This document shows positions 16,996 through 25,065 of a stretch of DNA of 64,000 nucleotides, piece after piece. Numbering within the stretch: position 1 is the stretch's first letter; each line of letters begins with the position of its first letter. The position numbers and the translations under genes are program-made. The DNA comes from Actinoalloteichus hymeniacidonis. GTDB lineage: Bacteria; Actinomycetota; Actinomycetes; Mycobacteriales; Pseudonocardiaceae. The notes beneath the pieces are model-generated. The model was not told the origin of the DNA. It saw nothing but the letters and a program-made list of their open reading frames with translations, and made no database searches. The stretch covers positions 4,774,001 through 4,838,000 of the forward strand of contig NZ_JACHIS010000001.1 in NCBI RefSeq assembly GCF_014203365.1. Direction: 5' to 3'.

Positions 16996-18182
16996 ATGGT
17001 CACCAATCGACGGCCGTCCGCCTCGGCCGCTCGATGCCGTTCCACCTGTAGATCGGCCGCCGCCAGCGCCGTGGTCCTAGGCGGCACCGCGCCGTGGTCC
17101 CACGCCGAGACCAGCGGCGCGATCCTGGCCAGCATCTCCTGACGCAACACCGAGAACGACAACGCGGGATCGGCGTCCACCCTGCCGAGCAGCAGCCACC
17201 AGGCCCAGGCCGCTGCGCCCGCGTTGACCACGAAGTCCGGCATGACGGGGACTCCGCGCTCGGCGAGCCTGCGCTCCGCCGCCGGGGTGGTCGCGACGTT
17301 GGCTGCCTCGACGACCACGCCTGCGGCCACCGCGTCGGCGTTCTGTTCGGTGATCGCGTAGGAGACCGCCGCCGGGACGAGGAGATCCACCTCCACGCTG
17401 AGCACCGATTCCTTGGGCAGCCGAGCCACCCGCTCCGGCACCCGGCTTCGGTCGATCTCACCGAAGCGGTCCCGCGCCGCCAACAACGCGGGTATGTCCA
17501 GTCCGGCCGGGTCGTAGAGGGCCCCGGCCGCATCGGCGACCATCACGATCCGCAGTCCCGCCTCATGCAAATACCAGGCCGCACCGCCGCCCATGGTGCC
17601 GACGCCCTGCACGGCCACCGTCGTCTCCGAGGTCCGCCAGCCACGGGCGGCGGCCACCCCGAGGCAGCTCTGCGCGACGCCGTAACCGCCCACCACGTCG
17701 CCGAGCAGGTAGCCGCCCGGGACCGGGGAGTTCAATCCGGCCCGAACCCGTCGCAGGGTCAGCGCGGGGTTGACCGACCGGTGGATGGCCGCGTGGTAAG
17801 ACTGGTCGAGCCCCAGTTCGCCGAAGATCTCGTCGATCACGTGCTGCGGAACGCCGAGGTCCTCGGCCGTGACCCAATGATCGTCCAGCCAGGGCCGCAT
17901 CGCCTGTACGAAACGTCGCAGTACCCCGCGGGCTCGCGGGTCCTTCGGGTCGCAGTCGATACCGCCCTTGGCACCGCCCACCGGCAGATCGAACACGGCG
18001 GCCTTGATCGCCATCCCCCTGGCCAGGTCCTCGACCTCCGACAGGGTGCAGCCCGCGCGCATCCTGGTGCCCCCGGTGGCTAGACCGGATACCAGGGTGT
18101 GCACCACCAGATAGCCGCGTACCCCGGTCTCCCGGTCAGTCCATGTCACCCGCACCAGCGGGTCGTCGTCGATGAGAGCCAC
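16989..18182 (-). CDS. Glu/Leu/Phe/Val-type amino-acid dehydrogenase
   Basis: 397-aa NAD(P)-dependent dehydrogenase that oxidatively deaminates an amino acid. The N-terminal catalytic domain has GGTRMRAGC and the catalytic-lysine motif LPVGGAKGGID (about 73-83); DLGVP is present; the C-terminal Rossmann domain has VQGVGTMGGGAAWYL, and the late motif VEAANVATTPAA is conserved. The start is GTG 18180-18182, 8 nt after AGGAGG. Exact substrate (Val, Leu, Phe or Glu) is not resolvable by eye. Upstream lie a promoter, a candidate 22-aa leader peptide and a long hairpin (18258-18455). ectC follows 63 bp downstream. Confidence 0.88.
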   Translation of the reverse strand: MALIDDDPLVRVTWTDRETGVRGYLVVHTLVSGLATGGTRMRAGCTLSEVEDLARGMAIKAAVFDLPVGGAKGGIDCDPKDPRARGVLRRFVQAMRPWLDDHWVTAEDLGVPQHVIDEIFGELGLDQSYHAAIHRSVNPALTLRRVRAGLNSPVPGGYLLGDVVGGYGVAQSCLGVAAARGWRTSETTVAVQGVGTMGGGAAWYLHEAGLRIVMVADAAGALYDPAGLDIPALLAARDRFGEIDRSRVPERVARLPKESVLSVEVDLLVPAAVSYAITEQNADAVAAGVVVEAANVATTPAAERRLAERGVPVMPDFVVNAGAAAWAWWLLLGRVDADPALSFSVLRQEMLARIAPLVSAWDHGAVPPRTTALAAADLQVERHRAAEADGRRLVTIP

Positions 18183-18257
18183 CAGCCGAACCTCCTCTCC
18201 TATGCCGAACAGCCGCCGAGCGCCCGCCAAGCGACCCGACCCAAGCTGATGAGGGGT

Positions 18258-18294
18258 GCGTGCACCGGCGGCACCAAGCTGTGCCGCCGCACGC
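18258..18294 (-). promoter_or_regulatory. Long leader hairpin before the dehydrogenase gene
   Basis: Arms GGCGGCAC/GTGCCGCC (18267-18274, 18281-18288) around a 6-nt loop, extended by GCGTGC/GCACGC (18258-18263, 18289-18294) with a 3-nt bulge: 14 bp in all. It lies between the leader-peptide stop and the gene start, with no U-tract after it. Candidate attenuator element. Confidence 0.5.
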
Positions 18295-18312
18295 CGCTGC
18301 GCCCGAGACGGG

Positions 18313-18381
18313 CTACTGCAGCCGAGATGAGAAGACCCGCAGTAGGCAGAGCCAGGCCCATTGACCACTAGTGATAGCCAT
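18313..18381 (-). CDS. Candidate 22-aa leader peptide of the dehydrogenase gene
   Basis: Short frame with ATG 18379-18381 and stop TAG. A full GGAGGT (18390-18395) lies 8 nt before the ATG, and the promoter is 40-70 bp upstream. The peptide has two Trp (8, 10), four Leu (11, 13, 14, 21, with a rare CTA codon at 13), one Val and one Ile, in the run QWAWLCLLRVF. Its stop is followed by a 14-bp hairpin before the dehydrogenase start. The layout resembles an amino-acid attenuation leader for a branched-chain or aromatic amino-acid enzyme. Expression is inferred only from these signals. Confidence 0.5.
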   Translation of the reverse strand: MAITSGQWAWLCLLRVFSSRLQ

Positions 18382-18421
18382 GGCTTGGCACCTCCACGCT
18401 CTGCCTCCGGGGCGTCACCGA

Positions 18422-18455
18422 AAGCTAGCTCCGCAGCCGATTTATTGTCAACAAT
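18422..18455 (-). promoter_or_regulatory. Promoter with ATTGT-ACAAT palindrome for the dehydrogenase
   Basis: Minus-strand -35 TTGACA (18446-18451), 18-bp spacer, -10 TAGCTT (18422-18427). The -35 is embedded in the inverted repeat ATTGT-TG-ACAAT (18444-18455), which resembles GntR-family sites (TTGTnnACAA). It lies about 240 bp before the gene start and about 40 bp before the leader-peptide ATG. Confidence 0.55.
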
Positions 18456-18702
18456 CTGACGATCCCCGAAAATCGTGCAGGTGAAACCCACAAACCCTGC
18501 GCAGCACGTCACGGGCTCATTTCGATAACGGGGTTCGATGAGATCCACCCACTCGGACGAATCGAGCAGACCGTCCGCGGCGCAGGCGGCTAGCCCGCGC
18601 GGCGCCACAGCAGGGCGCGAACGCCGAAACGCCGGCGGCCCCTGGTTCGGGCCACGGGCGCGGCGATGCGGGGTGTCGACGTCGGACGCCGACGGGGATC
18701 GA

Positions 18703-19647
18703 TCAGGTGGCGTCGTCGTAACGGTCGGGCTTGGGCAACTCGCTGGGCTTGGTGTCGATCTCCGAGGCCTGATCGGGATCCAACTCGGCCAAGCCCGCGG
18801 CGGCCAGCTTCTTCGCCTTGCGCTTGTCGTGTATCCGGGCGAACTGACTTGCCGCACCGAACAGCAGGACCAGCGCGGTCGCGAGCACCACCATCGACAG
18901 TGGGTCCTGACCGGGGGTAGCGAACGCGGCGAAGACGAACAGCCCGAAGACGATGCCGCGCCACCACTGCTTCAACTTCGCGTAGGGCAGGATGCCCGCG
19001 CGGTTGAGCATGACCACCAGCAAGGGCAGTTCGAAGCTGATGCCGAAGATCAGAAGCAACAGCAGGATGAAGCCGACATAGGCACCACCGGTCAGCGCCG
19101 TGAAGAAGTTCCCCGCGCCGAAGCTGGCCATGAAGTAGAGGCCCTCGGGGGCGACCAGGTAGGCGAGCACCGCACCGAAGATGAACAGCACGCTCGCGCA
19201 GCCGACGAAGATGCCCGCGAACTTGCGTTCCTTGGAGTACAGGCCTGGCGTGATGAACGCCCAGATCTGGTAGAGCCACATCGGTGAGGACAGCACCGCA
19301 CCGGAGGCCAGGGCGAGTTGGATTCGCAGCGAGACCACCTCGAACGCCGTGGTCTGCATGAGCTGGCAGGCGCCGTCGTTGGGCTGGAACCGCATGTTGG
19401 TCGGCAGCGAGCAGTACGGCCCCGTGATCAACGAGGACAGCGTCGGAATCGGTCCCGGCCCGTAGTCGAACCAGATGAAACCGATGACCGCGCCGATCAT
19501 CAGGGCGCCGAAGGCCAACGCCAATCGATAGCGCAGTTCGTAGAGGTGCTCGATGAGCGGCATCGTGCCGTCGGGATTCCCCCGCCTGCCGCCCTTGCCG
19601 AAACGAAGCACCTTCAACCAGCGCAGCGACCGAATCCAGCGGATCAC
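18703..19647 (-). CDS. tatC: Sec-independent protein translocase TatC
   Basis: Membrane receptor of the twin-arginine translocon, which exports folded proteins. 314 aa from GTG 19645-19647. The family N-terminal motif is seen as MPLIEHLYELRYRLALA (about 29-45), then six helices with SSPMWLYQIWAFITPGLYSKERK and the late FVFAAFATPGQDPLSM motif. The C-terminal 50 residues are charged and cytoplasmic, common in actinobacteria. It follows tatA by 86 bp with a short hairpin between. TatB is not in this window. Confidence 0.96.
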   Translation of the reverse strand: MIRWIRSLRWLKVLRFGKGGRRGNPDGTMPLIEHLYELRYRLALAFGALMIGAVIGFIWFDYGPGPIPTLSSLITGPYCSLPTNMRFQPNDGACQLMQTTAFEVVSLRIQLALASGAVLSSPMWLYQIWAFITPGLYSKERKFAGIFVGCASVLFIFGAVLAYLVAPEGLYFMASFGAGNFFTALTGGAYVGFILLLLLIFGISFELPLLVVMLNRAGILPYAKLKQWWRGIVFGLFVFAAFATPGQDPLSMVVLATALVLLFGAASQFARIHDKRKAKKLAAAGLAELDPDQASEIDTKPSELPKPDRYDDAT

Positions 19648-19679
19648 GACCAGGGGCCTGCCTTCTCTGTCTTCCTAAC

Positions 19680-19699
19680 GATCGGCTGAAGAGCCGATC
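19680..19699 (-). promoter_or_regulatory. Hairpin between tatA and tatC
   Basis: GATCGGCT (19680-19687) and AGCCGATC (19692-19699) form an 8-bp stem with a 4-nt loop in the 86-bp tatA-tatC spacer. It could lower tatC expression relative to tatA or protect the tatA mRNA 3' end; no U-tract. Confidence 0.4.
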
Positions 19700-19733
19700 T
19701 CCCGCGACCGGCCGTCAGGCCGGGCGAGACGAC

Positions 19734-19994
19734 TCAGCTCTTGTCGACCGGCGCCGAGGGGGCGGTCTGGACTGGCTGCTGGACCTGGGCGGCCTGGACT
19801 CCCGGCGCCTCGGAACCGGCGGCCTCCACGGCTGGGGTCTCACCCTTGTCGCCGCGGAATCCCTTCGTCTCAGCCTTGAGGATGCGCGCGGACTGACCGA
19901 GCGACCGCGCCATCTGCGGCAGCTTGGTCGCGCCGAACAGCAGCACGAGAACACCTGCGATGATCAGCAGCTCAGTAGCACCGAGACCGAACAT
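19734..19994 (-). CDS. tatA: Sec-independent protein translocase TatA
   Basis: Pore-forming subunit of the Tat system. From ATG 19992-19994 the 86-codon frame encodes one N-terminal membrane helix (ATELLIIAGVLVLLF, about 6-20), the FG hinge in LFGATKLPQ and an amphipathic helix LARSLGQSARILKAE-like segment (about 28-43), then a disordered Ala/Pro/Gln/Val tail. The frame runs 15 nt further upstream, but TatA proteins begin close to the helix and GGAGG precedes this ATG. It is transcribed with tatC. Confidence 0.95.
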   Translation of the reverse strand: MFGLGATELLIIAGVLVLLFGATKLPQMARSLGQSARILKAETKGFRGDKGETPAVEAAGSEAPGVQAAQVQQPVQTAPSAPVDKS

Positions 19995-20303
19995 TCGGGG
20001 GGCCTCCAATCAGTGGCTCGAGCCGATCGTACGCATTCGACCCGGTCGAGAGCGAGGGCGTTGACCCAACGTTGTCCACGACTTTCCTTCGGAGCCACTG
20101 CCGATCTGCGTGCTCGCGCAGACCATCTCGATCGACCCGGCGCACGACGACGTCGAGCACATACCGGCAAGTCACCGCATTTTCCCAGGTAGGAGGGTTC
20201 GACGATAGTCGTCTGATCCGGTGATCTCGACCGTGTCATCGGCGTGCCCATCGGGTACCTGCAGGGCAGCAGACCAGTCCGTCCAAGCAGGGCAGGAGCG
20301 CAG
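19995..20303. other. Divergent gap between tatA and the CHAD gene
   Basis: About 310 bp with promoters expected on both strands. I see only a small inverted repeat GACGA-TAG-TCGTC near 20201-20213 and no gene. Confidence 0.4.
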
Positions 20304-21269
20304 ATGACTACGGAGACACCGCAGGTCAGCCCGTCGACGACCCGGATCGACAAGAAGTCCAGTGCGGGAGAGGTCGTCCTCGCCTACCTGCACGAGCAGG
20401 CCGCCGCCCTCCGATCGTGGGAGGACGCCTTCCGCCGGGGCGAGCCGGATGCGGTCCATCGGATGCGGATCGCCGTGCGGCGGATGCGCAGTGCCTTACA
20501 GGCCTTCGGCGAGGTCGTGGATCGAGAGCAGACCCGAGGGTTGACGTCCGAGCTGAGATGGCTGGCGGAGGTGCTCGGGGAGTCCAGGGATGTCGAGGTC
20601 GTCTATGCGCTGCTCAAGGAGCGCACCGAGCGCACCCCGCCCGAACTGCTGCTCGGCGCCGTCGACCAGCACATCACCCGAGACCTGGCCCGCAGGCAGG
20701 CCGACTCGGATCAGGCGGTGTCCGAGGCGCTGGACGGCCCCCGGCACCGCGAACTCACCGAGTCGATCGCGGGATTGCTCGCCCAGCCGCCGCTGACCCC
20801 GCTCGCGGCCGAGCGGGCCCGCACGGTGCTGCCCGCCTCGGTGGCCCGTACCTATCGGAAGCTGGACCGGGCCGCACGGGCCGTGGGCGCTCCGCCGTGG
20901 GACCGGGCCTCGATCGCGCTCGACGATGCCGATACCGACCAGGACCAGCGCCTGCACGAGACCAGGAAGCTGGCCAAGCGGATGCGCTACGCGGTCGAGG
21001 TCGTCCGTCCCATCACCGGTAAGAAGGTGCGTCGTCTCGGCCGAGCGGTGCGACGCTTGCAGCGCACCCTGGGAACCCGGCAGGACATCGTGCTGACCAG
21101 ACAGGCCCTGCGTCGGCTGGGCGCCCAGGCGACGGCGACCGGTGGGAACGGCTTCACCTTCGGCCTCTGGTACGGCCACGACCACGGCCGTGCCGCAGCG
21201 CTGGAGCAGCGCTTCGCCGAGGACTGGCGACGGGTTACCCGGTCCCGATCGGCGCGCTGGACGGGGTGA
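20304..21269 (+). CDS. CHAD domain protein
   Basis: 321-aa, helix-rich protein with conserved histidines and basic residues, typical of CHAD domains, which bind inorganic polyphosphate. Typical pieces: DAVHRMRIAVRRMRSAL (about 50-66), LGESRDVEVVYALL (about 91-104), then the second half LHETRKLAKRMRYAVEV and LGTRQDIVLTRQAL. The start ATG 20304 has GGAG upstream. It is not fused to a CYTH domain, as it is in some relatives. Codon 65 is a rare TTA. The gene stands alone on the plus strand. Confidence 0.88.
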   Translation: MTTETPQVSPSTTRIDKKSSAGEVVLAYLHEQAAALRSWEDAFRRGEPDAVHRMRIAVRRMRSALQAFGEVVDREQTRGLTSELRWLAEVLGESRDVEVVYALLKERTERTPPELLLGAVDQHITRDLARRQADSDQAVSEALDGPRHRELTESIAGLLAQPPLTPLAAERARTVLPASVARTYRKLDRAARAVGAPPWDRASIALDDADTDQDQRLHETRKLAKRMRYAVEVVRPITGKKVRRLGRAVRRLQRTLGTRQDIVLTRQALRRLGAQATATGGNGFTFGLWYGHDHGRAAALEQRFAEDWRRVTRSRSARWTG

Positions 21270-21373
21270 AGCCACGCTCTCGCCATCGGGCGACGAAACG
21301 AGCAAAAGTCGCCGTGAGTTCCCAACCATCGGAAAGATAGTCCGCCAAACGGGTTAGATACGTCACTTTCGAG

Positions 21374-22753
21374 ATGGACTCGAACCAGCGTCGTGTTGGA
21401 CGGCCGGGGGTATGCGCTTCACCCGAGACCTCCTGTACCCGTCTGGAGAATTCGTTGAGCTTGACCGGTCAACTCACCGACACGACCCGAACCGCTCGAT
21501 CCACACCATCCCGGTGGAAGCTGGCCCTCATCCTGGGCACCATCACCGCCGTCGGTCCCCTGTCCATCGACATGTACCTGCCCGCCTTCCCCGATCTCAG
21601 TGTCGAGTTCAGCTCGACGGCGGCCCAGATCCAACTGACCCTCACCGCGTGTCTGATCGGGTTGGCCTTCGGCCAGCTCGTGGCGGGACCACTCAGCGAT
21701 GCCCTGGGCCGCAGACGACCGCTGCTGGTCGGCGTGGCCGTGTACCTGGTCGCATCGCTGCTTTGCGCGGTCGCGCCGTCGACCGCCGCGCTGGTGGGCC
21801 TGCGCTTCATTCAGGGCATGGCCGGTGCGGCCGGACTCGTCATCGCAAGAGCCATCATCCGCGATCTCTACACCGGTGTAGCCGCGGCGAAGTTCTTCTC
21901 GATGTTGATGCTGGTCACCGGGGCGGCACCCATTCTGGCTCCGATGATCGGCAGCCAACTCCTGAGCTTCACCTCATGGCGGGGCGTCTTCATCATCCTC
22001 GCGGTGTACGGGCTGCTCATGGGCGTCGCAGCTTTCATCACGCTGCCCGAGACCCTGCCGAGGGAACAGCGGCGCGGGGGCGGTGTGAAGGACACGGCAG
22101 GCAGCTTCGGCCGGCTGTTCAAGGACCGTTCGTTCGTGGGCTACGCGTTGGCGGGTGGACTGAGCTTCGCCACGATCTTCGCGTACGTCTCGGCGTCCCC
22201 GTTCGTCCTCCAGGTCGTCTACCAGGTGTCTCCGCAGACCTACGGCCTGCTCTTCGCGCTGAACTCCGTCGGCATCCTGATCTTCGGGCAGGTCAACGGT
22301 TGGTTGGTCGGGCGGGTCGCACCTCGGACCCTGCTGTCGATCGGCATGACCACCTCGGTCTCGGCGAGTGTGGTGCTGTTGGTGCTGGTGAACACCGGCT
22401 GGCTCGGCCTGCCGGGTGTGATGGCCGCGTTGTTCGTCGTCGTCTCCAGCCTCGGTCTGGTGATGCCCAATGCGACGACGCTGGCGCTGGCCGAGTATCC
22501 GAATTCCGCCGGGGCCGCATCCGCGCTGCTGGGCACCCTGCAGTTCCTTCTCGGAGCGCTGGCCGCCCCGCTGGTCAGCCTCGGTGGCGAGGGCACCGCG
22601 CTGCCGATGGCCATCGTGATGGTCGGGGTCTCCGCAGGCGCTCTGGTGATCTACCGCACGATGACCCGGCCGATTCCGCCCGCCGAACAGGAACTCGCCG
22701 CCGTGGTCAGCGAGAACACCGCTGCGGAGGCCACCGCGACCAGCATTCGCTGA
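21374..22753 (+). CDS. Bcr/CflA-family drug resistance MFS transporter
   Basis: Proton-coupled exporter of the major facilitator superfamily with 12 predicted helices. The Bcr/CflA signature is seen as PLSIDMYLPAFPDLSVEF after TM1 and QLTLTACLIGLAFGQLVAGPLSDALGRRRPLL (motif A, GPLSDALGRRRP) before TM3. The longest frame is 459 aa from ATG 21374; a TTG at 21455 with GGAGA 5 nt upstream would give 432 aa and a more usual N-terminus, so the start is open. A strong hairpin follows the stop. The substrate is unknown; relatives export bicyclomycin, chloramphenicol or sulfonamides. Confidence 0.9.
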   Translation: MDSNQRRVGRPGVCASPETSCTRLENSLSLTGQLTDTTRTARSTPSRWKLALILGTITAVGPLSIDMYLPAFPDLSVEFSSTAAQIQLTLTACLIGLAFGQLVAGPLSDALGRRRPLLVGVAVYLVASLLCAVAPSTAALVGLRFIQGMAGAAGLVIARAIIRDLYTGVAAAKFFSMLMLVTGAAPILAPMIGSQLLSFTSWRGVFIILAVYGLLMGVAAFITLPETLPREQRRGGGVKDTAGSFGRLFKDRSFVGYALAGGLSFATIFAYVSASPFVLQVVYQVSPQTYGLLFALNSVGILIFGQVNGWLVGRVAPRTLLSIGMTTSVSASVVLLVLVNTGWLGLPGVMAALFVVVSSLGLVMPNATTLALAEYPNSAGAASALLGTLQFLLGALAAPLVSLGGEGTALPMAIVMVGVSAGALVIYRTMTRPIPPAEQELAAVVSENTAAEATATSIR

Positions 22754-22765
22754 TCCGGCTGGCTG

Positions 22766-22813
22766 CGACGCCGTGTCCCGGCGCCGGTTGACGGCATGGG
22801 GGACACGGCGTCG
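22766..22813 (+). terminator. Hairpin between the MFS and LOG genes
   Basis: Perfect 14-bp stem (CGACGCCGTGTCCC at 22766-22779 with its complement at 22800-22813), loop 20 nt. It starts 12 nt after the MFS stop and ends 5 nt before the LOG start codon, so it also forms the LOG leader. Confidence 0.65.
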
Positions 22814-22818
22814 TTACA

Positions 22819-23433
22819 GTGCGAGCCGTGCGAATTTGTGTGTTCTGCGGGTCCGCGAGCGGTCGCGGCGATGTCTATCTCGAAGCGGCCACCCGGGTCG
22901 GCAGGCTGCTGGCCGACCGAGGCATCGAGTTGGTCTACGGCGGTGCCGCCGTCGGGATCATGGGCGCCGTCGCCGATGCGGCGATGCAGGGCGGTGGCCG
23001 GGTGATCGGCGTGATTCCCCGCCAATTGGTGGAACGCGAGATCGCCCATCCGAAGCTGGCCGAACTCCACGTGGTCGCGGATATGCACGAACGCAAGGCG
23101 CTCATGGCGGCGAGCGCCGACGCGTTCATCGCGTTGCCCGGCGGGGCGGGCACTCTCGAGGAGCTCTTCGAGGTTTGGACCTGGGCACAACTCGGCCTGC
23201 ATACCAAGCCCATCGGCCTGCTCGATGTGGCGGGCTTCTACCAGCCACTTCGGACCATGGTCGATCACATGGTCGCCGAGGGATTCCTCCAGCAACGACA
23301 CCGGGACGCCCTGTTGGTCGACCCCGATATCGAACGGCTGCTGGACCGGTTCGCCGATTACCAGGCGCCCGAGGCCAAGTGGACCACTCCCGCGCCGAAG
23401 GCCGCCGCCGACTTGTTCGGCATCACAGAGTGA
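22819..23433 (+). CDS. LOG-family cytokinin riboside 5'-monophosphate phosphoribohydrolase
   Basis: 204-aa Rossmann-fold protein of the LOG group, which hydrolyses nucleoside 5'-monophosphates, releasing a base; in plants and plant-associated bacteria this activates cytokinins. Motifs: CVFCGSASG (6-14), VYGGAAVGIMG (about 37-47), MHERKALM (about 91-98) and the signature PGGAGTLEELFE (about 111-122). Two GTG starts are possible (22819 or 22828). A P450 gene follows 70 bp later on the same strand. The natural substrate may be a nucleotide unrelated to cytokinin. Confidence 0.9.
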   Translation: MRAVRICVFCGSASGRGDVYLEAATRVGRLLADRGIELVYGGAAVGIMGAVADAAMQGGGRVIGVIPRQLVEREIAHPKLAELHVVADMHERKALMAASADAFIALPGGAGTLEELFEVWTWAQLGLHTKPIGLLDVAGFYQPLRTMVDHMVAEGFLQQRHRDALLVDPDIERLLDRFADYQAPEAKWTTPAPKAAADLFGITE

Positions 23434-23503
23434 TGACCCCATGGGATTACTGCGATACGGTCGGTGATCACTATCGGCCGATGCGCGAGGTGATCCTGAT
23501 CCG

Positions 23504-24742
23504 ATGGCGAGCGACGACGGATCCGAGCCGATACCCGGACACGACCCCGAGCTGACGCTGCCCTTTCCCGATGCCTTCAGTCTGGACCCATCCCCCACCT
23601 GGGCGGCGTTACGGTCCGACGAGCCGGTGGTCCGGGTTCGCACGTTGACCGGAGACCGGGTGTGGCTGGTGACGCGCTATGCGGAGGTGCGCAGGGTCCT
23701 GGGTGATCAGCGATTCTCCCGAGCGCTGACCGTGGCACCGGGCGCGCCTCGCACGGCGGTGGCCCGGCCTAGGGCCCAAGCCGTCACCGCGATGGACCCG
23801 CCGGAGCACACCCGGCTCCGGAAGCTGGTCACCAAGGCGTTCACCCATCGTCGGATGCAGCAGATGCGGCCCTGGATCGCCGAGACCGCCGAGCGACTGG
23901 CCGTCGGGTTGGCCGACCAACCACAACCCGTGGACCTCCGGGCCCACTTCGCCCTCCCGCTGCCCATCCTGGTCATCTGCGAACTGCTCGGCGTGCCACC
24001 CCGGGACAGGCCGCTCTTCCAACAGTGGTCCGCGCAGGTCTACAGCATGGAATTGGCCGAGCGCGAGGAAGTCGAAGCCGACTACACGAGGCTGGAGGAC
24101 TACATCGGCGAGTTGGTCGCCGAGAAACGCCGCGCGGTACTCGCCGGCCGGTCGACGAACCCCGACCTGCTGACCGAGCTGACCCTCGTTCGCGACGAGC
24201 AGGACACGCTCAGCGAGGAAGAACTGGTCTCGCTCGGCCTCACCCTGCTGGTGGCGGGCCATGAGACCACGGCCAACCAGATCGGCAGCTTCCTGATCGC
24301 CCTGCTGCGGGAGCCGGACCGCTGGCAACGTCTGGTGTCCGATCCAGCGGCGATTCCGACCGCCGTCGAGGAGTTACTGCGTTTCAATCGGCTCGGCGAG
24401 ACCGGTCAGTACCGGGTGGCCGCCGAGGACGTCGAGCTCGCGGGGGTCCGCATCGCCGCAGGCGACGGGGTGATCGCCGCGATCGGCTCGGCCAACCGCG
24501 ATCACGCCGCGTTCACCGAGCCCGATGAGTTACGTCTCGACCGTGTCGACAACCCGCATCTGGCCTTCGGTCACGGCGTCCACCACTGCCTTGGCGCGCC
24601 ACTGGCCCGAGTGGAACTTCAGGAGACCCTCCGTCTGCTGACCGGTAGGTATCCCGGGATGCGACTGGCCGTTGCTCCAACGGAGTTGCGCTGGCGACGG
24701 GTACTGATCAGTGGGGTTGCCGAGCTGCCGGTGACGCTGTGA
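23504..24742 (+). CDS. Cytochrome P450 with three TTA codons
   Basis: 412-aa soluble heme monooxygenase of the bacterial type (CYP107-like by eye). Features: DPPEHTRLRKLVTKAFT (C-helix), the I-helix oxygen motif AGHETTANQ, the ExxR part EELLRFNRLGET region and heme loop FGHGVHHCLGAPLAR with Cys362 as ligand. Codons 36, 291 and 343 are TTA, very rare in this base composition; in streptomycetes TTA genes depend on the bldA tRNA, so expression may be developmentally delayed. Redox partners are not nearby. Substrate unknown; it may act with the LOG enzyme upstream or be a stand-alone secondary-metabolism enzyme. Confidence 0.93.
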   Translation: MASDDGSEPIPGHDPELTLPFPDAFSLDPSPTWAALRSDEPVVRVRTLTGDRVWLVTRYAEVRRVLGDQRFSRALTVAPGAPRTAVARPRAQAVTAMDPPEHTRLRKLVTKAFTHRRMQQMRPWIAETAERLAVGLADQPQPVDLRAHFALPLPILVICELLGVPPRDRPLFQQWSAQVYSMELAEREEVEADYTRLEDYIGELVAEKRRAVLAGRSTNPDLLTELTLVRDEQDTLSEEELVSLGLTLLVAGHETTANQIGSFLIALLREPDRWQRLVSDPAAIPTAVEELLRFNRLGETGQYRVAAEDVELAGVRIAAGDGVIAAIGSANRDHAAFTEPDELRLDRVDNPHLAFGHGVHHCLGAPLARVELQETLRLLTGRYPGMRLAVAPTELRWRRVLISGVAELPVTL

Positions 24743-25065
24743 CCTCGACCCGCAGCGGTACGACGATCCGCTAGGCCCATCGGCCGAACAGCCGCCATCC
24801 AAACGGCGGTAAGCAGATTGCTGCGTTCACTCGTCGCCGAGGTCGCCCACCGGGCCGTACGGTGAAAACACGCTCCTTCCTGGGGTCGCGTTCGGACGTC
24901 GACTCGCTGATGTCCGGGTCTGATGAGTGGCGGGACAGGGACCGCGCCCTTCCCTGTCCCGCCTGCCCACAGCCGATGCAGATTGCCCCATCGGCGTCTC
25001 GATCGGCTCGTCGTCGTGCAGTGCCGACGCGTGACAGACAGCAGACGATCACATGTGGTCGTGCA
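24743..25065. other. Convergent gap between P450 and protease 1
   Basis: 323 bp without a supportable gene. It contains one strong hairpin (24929-24963) that can end transcripts from both sides. Confidence 0.5.
24929..24963. terminator. Hairpin between convergent P450 and subtilase 1
   Basis: Perfect 13-bp stem GGCGGGACAGGGA (24929-24941) with TCCCTGTCCCGCC (24951-24963), loop 9 nt. Located 100 nt beyond the protease stop and about 190 nt beyond the P450 stop. Confidence 0.65.

Larger units (their letters stand above)
18183..18702. other. 520-bp regulatory gap between dehydrogenase gene and tatC
   Basis: Holds, on the minus strand, promoter (18422-18451), leader peptide (18313-18381) and hairpin (18258-18294) of the dehydrogenase gene. 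The part 18456-18702 contains no gene or repeat that I can support. Confidence 0.6.
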
